From Akanthomyces muscarius (lineage: Eukaryota > Ascomycota > Sordariomycetes > Hypocreales > Cordycipitaceae), in assembly GCF_028009165.1 (NCBI RefSeq), contig NC_079241.1, forward strand, positions 1,178,001 to 1,242,000: DNA of 64,000 nt, given 5' to 3'. The notes below the pieces were generated by a model. It saw nothing but the letters and a program-made list of their open reading frames with translations. It was not told the DNA's origin and searched no databases. A program made the position numbers and the translations under genes. The first letter of the stretch is position 1, and the number at the start of each line of letters is the position of its first letter. Below, piece by piece: positions 33,072-42,418 of the stretch.

Positions 33072-34229
33072 GGTAAAATGAGATAACGTCTGCTTTGGTG
33101 TACTCCTTTGATCTGCCAGTGTGGACTGTTGCGAAGGCCAGATGCAGACTTGATTTGCCGCTGCTTTCAATGCCCACGGCTGCGAGCACAAAATTAGGCG
33201 TCGTCTGAGAAATGTAGCTTCTAAATCGCACTGCGGATGAAAATCTTGTACAGTGGAAATATCGCGCCGCGCGATTCGGGTCTACACATGACCTGGCAGA
33301 CACCGCCCCGTTTACACCAGGTAAGCTTTGCTGCACCTTCATCTGCTTGCATCTGCATCTGCATTTGCAGCATGCAACGCCACGTCATGAGACCTTCTGC
33401 ATCACATTATGCAATCAAGGCATCGGGTGGCATCAATTCTAGAGGAATATAGATAACCAGAGGAGGATTATGAGACCTACATCGAGAAAATAGACTAATC
33501 GCGACTTTTGCTCCGCGGATCGGCCTACGGCATTACGAGTCTTTCACACAGAGTAGGTACGGGATAGTCAGACAGTACCTTCCGTTTTCAGCTGTGCAAA
33601 TTGGCACTAGAGGCCGCCACTCAAATAATACTATTGCCACTCTCACCTTTGGTGCGACTTTACGTACACACGGTCGTCCTTCGCAAGACTTCCCGTCTAC
33701 CGAGCCTCACTTCGAATGGGCCCTGCCGATGTGATGATTCTGCCACAAGACTATATTTTGCCTTCCAGACTCTTTTTGCATTATACAACCGTTCTTTTTT
33801 CAAACTTCTAGGATCTTTTTTCCAATATCATTGTTTGCATTACTTTCATTCCGAATATTCTGGGCTCCTTCGATAATACCCCGCGTAGTGTATCATCACA
33901 TGTGAGGCGGCGAGCCAAACCGCTGCACGCTAGTCTCATGTATGCTACCGCTTGTGATGCAAGCCATCTGCACTGCTCCTCACGATTGTCATAAATAATG
34001 CCTATTAGCAACGAGTTCGTCATTCCAGATAATAGTTTCCAGATAAAACCTGCCACTGGTATTGGACTGCAGGGTCGAAAGTAGCAGTAGTCGTCAACCT
34101 GGCATCTTGTCGCATAAATGGATAACTATTCTCTATATCCATCAATTTGCATTCTTCTCTGCAGTGTGAGAGAAAGTAGGACAGAGTGTCTCGGCACAGA
34201 AGCATTGTCTCAGCCCCCTTGAACGCGAT
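33072..34229. promoter_or_regulatory. Divergent promoter region, decarboxylase and C6 factor genes
   Basis: About 1.2 kb between two divergently transcribed cluster genes. It contains an inverted repeat ATCGCG-CCG-CGCGAT at 33261-33275 close to the decarboxylase start. Multiple TGCAT-type repeats occur near 33340-33370 (catctgcttgcatctgcatc). The shared CCTATAG element was not found here. No gene is supported. Confidence 0.4.
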
Positions 34230-36157
34230 ATGTCCGCCAGGCAACGCAGCAAAACGGGATGCTGGACTTGTCGTCTCCGCAAGAAAAAGTGCATCGAAGA
34301 CGGCCCTCCTTGCACCAACTGCCATGAATTCGGCGTTCTCTGCCATGGGTACGGACCTCGTCCAACGTGGAAAGACAGAGGTGACTTGGAAAAAGAAGAA
34401 GCCAGAAAGCTCCGCCTGCATGCCAAGAAACAAAGAACAGTTTCGGTCTCCTCTATTGGCAGTCTAGACTCGACAGCCGCGTCAAGTTTGGCTTCAGACG
34501 TTGTCGGAGTTCCCTGCTCCGCAACCCAGACAGATTTGGCAATGTCTTACTCGTCGCCACAGGCAGGAGCTGACACCGACTTTGGCTATTTTACCGAGTC
34601 ACAATTCGAGAGAATGACCTCAGACTTATCGTTTGCTTATGATACCGATTTCTGTATCAATGAGCCCAGCTATACCCCGGCGCCTTTGCTGCCGATTCTC
34701 CCACCTCAAACACTGAGCAATCAGTCCGACTTCAATCACGCTGGACTTGTGCCTGTGCCGAGTCAAAGTCACTTTGGTATAAAAGCCTCCGAATCCGATA
34801 TATCACTTCTCATGATTTTTCTTGAGACTAGCTTTGGTCGGCAATATTTATTACACAGTTGCCCTTCAACGCCACAAAAGAATTGGCTGTTATGTTTGTT
34901 GCTCCGGTCGCCCACCTTTTTCAACGCCTCCCTCAGCATGAGCGCCTATTTTTCACACTTGAACGCATCCGCGACTTCTGGCTCTAGAAAACTGGCGTTT
35001 GATAAGTACCGGCGACATCGCGACCTGGCCACCCGATTTTTCGACTCCATGTCTATGAGCCCGCGCGGGGTGCATGGAGAAGCCATCGTCTGCGGCGTGC
35101 ATCTGGCCCTGCTGGAAGTCGGTGTCACCTTCATTTCAGCAGCACTCTTTTTCCCCCGATGATGAAGCTGACATGTCATCTGCAGGCTCTCGCGAACAAC
35201 ATGCAAAGCTGTCAATCGTATCTCAGGGGCGTGTCGGGATTTCTTGCGAAAGAGGAGTCCTTCCTTGCACCTACACTGGAGTTTCTACGTCTCAACCAGC
35301 CCAACGGAAATTTGAAAGACTTTTGTATCAATTACGAAACATCTTTGGATCCATACAATGCTACTCCTTCGCCTCTACCCTCGAGTATGGAGAGTACCGC
35401 AGCCGTGTTCTTCACAGCGACATTTGTTTGGAACGACATTTTATGCGCCGCCGCAGAGATTCGAATACCCGACGCAGAAGCAAAGTACCGACTTTTACTT
35501 GCCGAAGACGCTTTTTCTTCAGTGCTCAGAGAAGTCACAGGCTGCGGTGCATGGGCTCTGAGTAATATCATGGACATAACATCATTGGAAATAAGCAAGC
35601 GCTATCAATTATCCGACGGTACTCTCAGCGTCCGAGATCTTGTCCACAGATCTTGCAAGATTGAAGCAGCCCTAGAACGCGAGATGCGAAAACTACCAAG
35701 TCACAGTAGCAGCCCATCAGATTGCTCGAGCAAGTCGGACGACAATCAGCCATCCCCGGATCGTGCCATACGAGCCCGTGTTTTCGGTCATGCAGCAATA
35801 ATATACCTTAACACGGTCGTTTCTGGGGCTTTGACCGGCGTACCCGAGATTCATCAAAACATCTGCCAAATACTTCCCTCGTGGGAGATGCTGTCAGCCG
35901 CAAACAACTTAAAATATTTAGCGTGGGCTTACAGTACCACGGCCAGTCTCGCTCTGCGCTCTCAACGCCCAGTCTTTCAAGCCATTGTGGCAAACTTGCC
36001 GCTTCTAGATGCCGGGACAGGTATACTTCGCGGGTGTAGAAGCGGTGTTGAGGAGTGTTGGAAAGAGATTGACAGACACGCACCGAATACTTCAAGCGTG
36101 CCGTGCGACTGGAGAGAAGTGTATAAAAAGGCCAATCTCAGTTTTATTTTTGTGTGA
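34230..36157 (+). CDS. Zn2Cys6 transcription factor of the cluster (frame interrupted near 35.15 kb)
   Basis: The first frame starts at 34230 and has a fungal Zn2Cys6 finger at residues 11-38 (Cys11, 14, 21, 28, 31, 38; GCWTCRLRKKKC), then a basic linker. The second frame, up to 36157, carries the regulatory domain (fungal_trans_2 type) with LTCHLQALANNM and the trailing helices. The first frame ends at about 35162 and the second opens at 35159, offset by one base, over a run CTTTTTCCCCC (35147-35157). No intron with good borders explains the shift: a gtcggt...gcag intron (35118-35185) keeps the frame but would delete the LTCHLQ block. It may be a base-call error in the homopolymer, an unusual intron or a broken gene. 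Role by context: pathway regulator like UstR. Family is sure; integrity is not. Confidence 0.75.
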
Positions 36158-36568
36158 TAGGATTCTGTTGCAATTTTGACTATCCCTGGCAAGTTGCACA
36201 TGCAATTCATTTGTGTTCAAGTTTCTCGCCGCGCCTGTCCAGCCACCACGCTTGTAACATGGCATCGAGCATTGGGGGTGTCGGTTCCTGAGATATGTTC
36301 CGAGTGCAATAGCTTAATTGGGCAGTCTAAATGTGTGTGGATCTTTCTATCTAGGCGCACCTATAGAAATCGTAGGCGCTGGTTGGAGGCGCCGTGAAAA
36401 TTGACATCAGCTGTCCAAGCTCGCTGAATGCTATTGCGCAAGAGTCCGTCGCCAAATATGGATACAGTCGTGGGCATAGAACTATAATACATATGGCAGG
36501 GCATTCTGTCAGAAGTAACCATCCCCAGCTTCCAGATCGTATCAAGAGACTCAGTCTTCGCAAACATC
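36158..36568 (+). promoter_or_regulatory. Promoter region of the RiPP precursor gene
   Basis: This stretch contains GGCGCACCTATAG at 36354-36366 and a GGCGCC at 36388-36393, about 200 nt upstream of the precursor ATG. Both resemble elements before other cluster genes. No other gene is seen. Confidence 0.5.
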
Positions 36569-36987
36569 ATGAAGTTTTCCGCTACCTTTGTTCTTGCAAG
36601 TCTTGCGGCCTTGTCCAGCGCCGTGCCTACGCCTGTACGTACCTCGGCTCAATATTTTCGTCTTCAACTGAGGTTTTTCTAATGTCATTATCAAAGGGCA
36701 AGAGCGTTGAGGACTACACCATTGGTCCGGAGAGACGTGCCAAGTCTGTCGAGGATTACACCATCGAACCTGAGAAGCGTGGCAAGTCTGTCGAAGACTA
36801 CACTATTGGACCAGAGAAACGTGGCAAGTCTGTTGAGGATTACACCATCGGCCCCGAGAAGCGCGCCAAGTCTGTTGAAGACTATACCATCGGACCTGAG
36901 AGACGTGCCAAATCCGTCGAGGATTACACCATCGGCCCCGAGAAGCGCGCCAAGTCTGTTGAAGACTATACCATCGGTCCGGAGTGA
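36569..36987 (+). CDS. Dikaritin-type RiPP precursor with seven Y-T-I-G/E repeats
   Basis: Two exons, 36569-36634 and 36697-36987, give 118 residues. Exon 1 encodes a signal peptide (22 codons; hydrophobic core after MKF, ending SAVPTP). The intron is 62 nt with donor gtacgt, a ctaat branch and acceptor aaag, which is less common but keeps the frame. Exon 2 is seven repeats of 14 residues of pattern (G/A)KSVEDYTIGPE(K/R)R; the last stops at PE. Six repeats have Y-T-I-G and repeat 2 has Y-T-I-E. Signal peptide plus repeats separated by Kex2-type KR/RR sites define dikaritin precursors, such as ustiloxin's, whose tetrapeptide is Tyr-Ala/Val-Ile-Gly; this one has Thr at position 2. Product: probably a Tyr-Ile ether-bridged cyclic peptide. 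Neighbouring UstYa and tyrosinase genes support this. Confidence 0.88.
36697..36984 (+). repeat. Seven tandem 42-nt coding repeats
   Basis: Units begin at 36697, 36739, 36781, 36823, 36865, 36907 and 36949; the last is shortened to 36 nt before the stop. Most differences are synonymous (GAG/GAA, TAC/TAT, ATC/ATT, GGA/GGC/GGT), apart from the Gly/Ala first residue, the KR/RR choice and one Gly to Glu. A 59-nt stretch at 36835-36893 recurs exactly at 36919-36977, 84 nt later, showing a recent two-unit duplication. Confidence 0.95.
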
Positions 36988-37382
36988 TTTCAAACGCTGT
37001 ATCAATGACAAATTGGGCGCTGTTTCGCCGAGCTTGAATAGTCTAGTCGACAACAGAATCGTGAATTTACAATACTTCGTCACTCGAGCTACCTAGTCAT
37101 TGATTCTAAAAATCTATATCGATAGCTTCTTGCAATTCTACTCAAGGCATTTTTGCTCGTTCAAAAATTAGTTTTCCTGCCATTTATCTTGTTGCGAGAC
37201 TGTCTCGATGCACAAGAAATGCCAACAGCTGCGGGGCGCCTCTATACCGTAACGCGCTGGCTGTTGAGGCTCGCTGTTACATTTCTTATCTTCAGGATCG
37301 CGACGAGGGGAATCAACTTGTCTTTCTGGTAATTCGTGCTGTAAGTCCGAAGAAAGTATCTGATTAATTTATTGTAACGCTA
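36988..37382. other. Intergenic region between convergent cluster genes
   Basis: This stretch holds the 3' UTRs of the precursor (+) and UstYa (-) genes. No gene or clear repeat is seen. Confidence 0.4.
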
Positions 37383-38343
37383 CTAGTCAATTTCCACCTT
37401 CTCCGTGAAGCGGTTCGTCTCCGTCCACTCGAATATTGCATCAAAATTCTTGCAAGTATGCTGAAAGCCCCAGCCTGACGTCTGAAAAGTCTCCTCTTCA
37501 TTAACCCATTCCAAAGACGTGTCACCAGCGCACATGATGCTCTGTCTCAAGTAGTCCCAGCAGTGAATGAGGTGCTCGGGTGGGATTTCATCGTCGTCGC
37601 CAGCGCGAGCGTTCCAGTATGCCTTGTAGGTAATGTACTGTGTCGGAACTGCATAAGGCTCTTGTTTCATGTAATTTGGGAGTTTCGAATTATATAATCA
37701 CTCACCAGACAATGCATTTGATGAAATATTGCCACACAAGCCTTCTGCTGCTGGGCCGGGCGGCGAAGTCCAGGCATGTTGGAGAGCTCGGTGTCATTCT
37801 TCACCACAATGAACCCTTTTCCCTCTGTAATAACGGATTGCGTCCAAATTTAGCAAGCTCTAATCACGATTGGCGAACATTGGCAGAATTCTACTTACTT
37901 GGGATCATAGAGAGCCAGGCTTCCTTTGCCGTGCCGACCGGTTCTTCTCCATAGATCTGATGTAGGCGGAACACTTCAGTGCGCCACTCTTCTGGCGGTA
38001 GCCAGTCTGGATGTGCGTCAACATGAGGCAAACCACCGAGCGGCACTGGTATCTTCTTGTCGTGTTCGTGGGGGTGGTGGGGAGGGTGCCCAAGTGTGGC
38101 ATGCGTCTTGCCAGAGGACTTGTGGCTGTTCTGCTGTTGACCCAGAACTACCGCACCGAGGATCACATTGGACACAGCCAAAACTGCGATGAGCAAACCA
38201 AACAAGATACCCTTCAATACAGGCCTAGAAGATTTTCCTCTCTGTACCATGACGCGACTCAGGAGTGATTCCTTCTCCTCCAGCGGAATATCCACGTCTG
38301 ATTCCTGGGCAGTTGAGCTGCGGCTGTCTCTGTAGTCCTCCAT
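37383..38343 (-). CDS. UstYa-family (DUF3328) oxidase
   Basis: Exon 1 (37899-38343) and exon 2 (37706-37824) join over gtaagt/acag borders. The third exon, 37383-37658, follows a 47-nt gap whose donor gtgagt is good but whose frame-keeping acceptor is gag, not canonical. The total is about 279 residues. A cytoplasmic N-terminus of about 45 residues leads into one membrane helix (VLKGILFGLLIAVLAVSN), then a lumenal domain with two HxxHC motifs, HQMHC (exon 2) and HLIHC (exon 3), followed by WDYLRQSIMCAGDTSLE. Paired HxxHC motifs are the metal-binding hallmark of UstYa proteins, which oxidise the precursor to form the macrocycle. It is divergent from the tyrosinase gene and shares its promoter. 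Confidence 0.86.
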
Positions 38344-38792
38344 GGTGTTGTCCGAGAACGCGTGAGTAAATTTCTACAGGATCTTCCAACGGATGAAAAT
38401 TTCATGATATGTTTGCTGATAAGGTGACTGCTGCAGCATCATGGAGCAGGTTGGCGCATGGTCGATAGGCGCAGCGCCAAAATTGATGAGGTTTGGCGCT
38501 GGCGCAGCGCACGACAGGTACGTCTAGACCTCGATATATCTAATCTCGAAAACCTCTCTATTTCCGTCCTGGGTGGCGCGCCTGAATACCGTTTGGCAGA
38601 TAAGTGCGGTAGCCAGCCCCCTAAAAGACAATTACTACCGAGATCCCGGCGCCAAAGCTTGTGAAAGAGGTTCAAGCCAGTTCGGTAGCCAGCACACTCG
38701 ATCGGCACGTTTCTGTTGCGATTGCAGAATAACTTGGGTTTGTTCGAGGCCAGTTTGATCTTCGCTTACTGAAGTAAACAATCTTACTCACA
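38344..38792. promoter_or_regulatory. Divergent UstYa/tyrosinase promoter with inverted and direct repeats
   Basis: The region has a 9-bp inverted repeat, AGCGCCAAA at 38473-38481 and TTTGGCGCT at 38492-38500, a 10-bp direct repeat GGCGCAGCGC at 38468-38477 and 38501-38510, a GGCGCGCC palindrome at 38575-38582 and a GGCGCC at 38648-38653. On the minus strand 38463-38472 reads GCGCCTATCG, close to the CCTATAG element of other cluster promoters. It is a candidate regulator-binding site. Confidence 0.6.
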
Positions 38793-40060
38793 ATGCGGTG
38801 GCTGCAATCTACAAGCGAGCCAAAATATGCGGTACTGGAGAACTCGAGGTCGGCGTCTGATAAGCAAAGTAGGCATGCGTCATCGCGAATAAAATGGTCA
38901 TTGGCAATACTATCCTCCTTCACTACGGTCGGACTAATCGCAGTTTTTTTCCTGGTTGCGAAAGTTGACCTTGTTAGCCCGGTGTCAAATTTTTGCACCG
39001 ATCCGCCCATTCGTCGCGAGTGGCGGTCACTCACAGCCAAAGAGCGCGATGACTTTGTGCAAGCAATAAAGTGTATAGCTGGCACTCAATCTTTTTGGAA
39101 GCCGAACCGGACAATATATGATGATATTGCAATCCTGCATGGAGGAGTAGGAAACTTATGTGAGTCAACAAGTCGCACAAAGTCGTAGCACACTACGGGA
39201 GAGACATGCTAACTCTTTGTGCACTTCCTTTTGCAGGCCATCGCTCTGCCTGCTTCTTACCGTGGCATCGGCACGTATTGGCTGTCATTGAGTCAAAGCT
39301 GCAGCATCACTGCAGCTACCGAGGGCTAATGCCGTGCGTTTTGCGAAGCAATACTTTTTTTTATTCGGAAAATTTAACGTCTTTGTAGATACTGGGACTG
39401 GTCATTGGACTGGATGGACCTCACGCGTTCCTCTATATGGGATAACAGCACAGGGTTCGGTGGCGACGGGGACCCTCACGGCGCAGAGACGGTCGGCAAA
39501 GGCCGTTGTGTAGTTGACGGCCCTTTCGCGGACTTGCGACCTATCATTTACAACCACACATTCACCGAGCATTGCCTGTCCAGAGGATTCAGCGATGGAA
39601 CAACCGCGGGTCGCCTTTCCGGTGACAAATTCAGCCCGGAGAATATGGGCGACATTCTGAGGCAAAGCAACTATTCAAGCTTCTTGCGTCGGGTCGAGAG
39701 GGATCTACACAATACACTTCATAACTCAATCAACGGAGACTTTAAAGCCATGACAGCGGCCAACGGTGAGTATAAAACCTGGCCCGAAAAAAATGGTCGA
39801 GCATTTCCCTTTGCTCTCACTGACCGAAATCGCCAGATCCTCTGTTCTTTTTGCATCATGTAAGTCTAGATCGCCTATGGTGGACGTGGCAGCGGCAAAG
39901 ACCTCAAGATCGGCTGGAGCAATACCTGGGACAGCACATGTACAATTCCACGGGGGCCGCAGAGCTAAGTGATCAACTTCTGTTTGACGGCTTTACGAAA
40001 GACGTGCTAGTCCATCAGGTGATGGATACAACGAAGGGCCTGCATTGCTATACATACTAG
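38793..40060 (+). CDS. Tyrosinase-like copper oxidase of the cluster (UstQ type)
   Basis: Four exons, 38793-39159, 39237-39333, 39389-39765 and 39837-40060, give a closed frame of 354 residues with gtgagt/gcag, gtgcgt/tag and gtgagt/ccag borders. A membrane helix near residues 33-55 anchors it. The CuA site uses ILHGG, CHRSACFLPWHRH (His-His-His); PYWDWS follows. The CuB site uses HNTLHNS and DPLFFLHHVSLDRLWW. All six copper ligands appear present. In ustiloxin and related pathways the tyrosinase UstQ is needed for cyclisation or tyrosine oxidation. It shares a promoter with the UstYa gene and points toward the MFS gene. Reading the CuB region without an intron at gtaagt (39862 area) is right because the HHVSLDRLWW motif needs those bases. 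Confidence 0.9.
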
Positions 40061-40688
40061 CCGACCTTTTGGAATAAATGTATACGCTCCAAGGGCATTG
40101 AATAAGAAACTGCGATGGTCCGGTTGCAAAGCCCCCAAAAAAGTCCCGGCAGATGTATCATCAGAGCGGGCTCATCAGCTGCAGACAAAAAGACCCCTAA
40201 ATGTTTCGGATAATAGATCAGTAAAAGGAAAATCCCGTGTGGCGTCGCCGCCATGGCTGGCTGAAATATAGAACAGGCCTTGCAGGAGACCCCTCTGCAC
40301 TATGCAGATGCAATGCCGGCTGGAGCGGCAACGATCGTCACTGTGCGAGAAGATTTCGCGACGGTCGCAGCATGTTATTTCCTGCTTTGGAGATGCACAT
40401 GATTCCCATTTTCCGCTCAGTGGCGCGCCCGTTGGGCACCTATAGCAGGTGATGATGCAGCCTGTACACGTGCTGTGTTGTTGCAGGTATGGTGTTGTTT
40501 GCGTTTGCGTCACACCCGCTGTAGCATATTCACGGCTGGGTGTGGCAGCAAATCTCTCCGGTACTTTGGTTGCCCGTCTCTTTTACCGAGTCCTAGCTTT
40601 CTTAATCTGCCTGGGTGCGCGAGATTTTTTTACTTATTTTCTGCGAATTTCTTCCGAGTTTTTCTTGCATTATTCTCCTTGGCAGAGA
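40061..40688 (+). promoter_or_regulatory. Promoter region of the cluster MFS gene
   Basis: Between the tyrosinase and MFS genes lie a GGCGCGCC palindrome at 40422-40429 and, four bases on, GGGCACCTATAG at 40434-40445. These pair the two elements seen in other cluster promoters, about 245 nt upstream of the MFS start. The open frame upstream of 40689 looks non-coding. Confidence 0.55.
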
Positions 40689-42366
40689 ATGGCGGGGGGT
40701 GAGGAGCATTCTGAGCGTCATTGCTCTGGCTCAGCCGCTCAGGACGAACGCGAACGCCTCATCTCACCGGTCCTCGACAACAGGTCGAATAAAGTCAAAT
40801 CATATCCAATCATTATTAGATGCTTCTTTCTCAGCATTTGCATGGAAATAAGTAATGTCCTCGTCACGATTCCGCTCAACCAGATTTTAGAAAGCATCAT
40901 CTGCCACCGCACCTTTTCCGATCTTTCAAATGGTACAGATCCGCGCTGCAAGGATGAAAATGTCCAAAGAGAGCTGTCTTTCATCCGTGGCTGGCAGCTT
41001 ACGTTTGACGTGATCCCAGGGCTCCTCACGGCGATGCTGTATGGCCTAGCCGCAAAGAGGTGCGGAAGGCAGTTTATTCTAGCATTGTCCGTATTGGGCG
41101 GCACGCTAGCAGCTGGATTCGTCATTTTTATTTGTATATTGGAATCTTTTTCCTAATCGCTTCGTCGAATAGTATTATTGTTCCTGGTACTGACCCCGGC
41201 CACAGGTTCTTTCCCGGCCGTCTTCTCGCCACGGCTCGTGTGGCTATCGTCTGCTTTCTCGTTCGTTGGAGGAGGCGTGCCCGTGTTCACGGGCATGAGC
41301 TTTGCTTTACTAAGTGATGCTGTTGACGAAAGTCAAAGGTGATTCAAGAAAATGGTCCACTGCAAACCAGACTAATACCAATAGATCAACCACGTTCTTC
41401 TACATGAACGCCACAACCATTGGCAGCCAAGTAGTGGGTGGTCTACTGGCCTTTGTCCTGATGCGTATGAGCGCATGGATGTGCATTTATTCTGGCGTAT
41501 CTTTTGCGGCAATCGCCACGCTCACGGCTTTTTCGCTCCCAGTAAAAACAGACAACTACAAAAGTCTTTCTGTGGAAGGCACTGCGAGTCATGGAGCGCC
41601 ACCAACGCTTCGTGGGCAGCTGAAGCAGGTCCTAGAAGCTGTCATCTGGTTTACACGTGGAAATCTTGTATCAATTTCGCTTTTGTCTACCTTGCTTACG
41701 ACTACACTGGGCCGCTCCGCGCCAGATATTCTTCTGCAGTATGTCACCAAACGATACGGATGGTCGTGGTCAGACGTGAGTTTTCTTCTCTTCTTTCCCT
41801 CGGAGTGTCCTTGGAATAATATGCACTGTTTTCAATGCCCTAAAACTAGATACTAACGGCTCGCGAAAAAGGCTTCTTTGTTGCTATCGATCCACTGGTT
41901 TCTTACATTTGGTCTTCTTGCGGTCATTCTTCCATCAACAACCCAGTTTCTCATCCAAGTGAAGGGGCTGCCTACACAGAGAACCGACTTACTTCTCGCA
42001 CGCTTCAGTGTCTTCTTTGCGTCAACTGGGGCCTTCTCTATTGGTGTCTCTAGCAATATCCCTTTTATGACTGCCGGCCTTGGGCTGTTTACGTTCAGTT
42101 ACGCGTATCCAATGCTGGCACGGAGCTTGCTGGCGTCGGTCATCGACAAGGACCATACAGATGTCATGTACACCACCATAGGCATGTTTGAGGCTTTCGG
42201 GGCTGTTATAGCTGGGCCGCTTCTATCAGCGTCGTTCAGACAAGGTTTGAAATGGGGCACAGATTGGCTGGGGCTGCCGTTCTTGGTTACTGGGGTGCTC
42301 TTCGGATCTGCTGCCATCCTTCTATGTGCTATACGATTACCAGGTAGAGTCGGGACCGCGATCTAG
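40689..42366 (+). CDS. MFS exporter of the RiPP cluster (UstT-like role)
   Basis: Four exons, 40689-41133, 41206-41338, 41385-41775 and 41872-42366, close a frame of 487 residues; the last intron has a tactaac branch. The start at 40689 (MAGGEEHSERH) precedes an acidic cytoplasmic tail and the first helix (YPIIIRCFFLSICMEISNV). Twelve helices are expected; FVGGGVPVFTGMSFALLSD and STTFFYMNATTIGSQ are typical of the group. By its place in the cluster it probably exports the cyclic peptide, giving self-protection. MFS membership is sure; the substrate is inferred. Confidence 0.87.
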
Positions 42367-42418
42367 ATATCAATAGAGAACCAAAAGTTCATGTTTCTTA
42401 TGTGTTTCTAATACACCA

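Noticed and set aside
36697..36984. Tandem repeats as a CRISPR array or satellite
   Set aside because: The units are 42 nt, an exact multiple of three, in frame and coding with KR/RR spacing; there are no spacers and this is a eukaryote.
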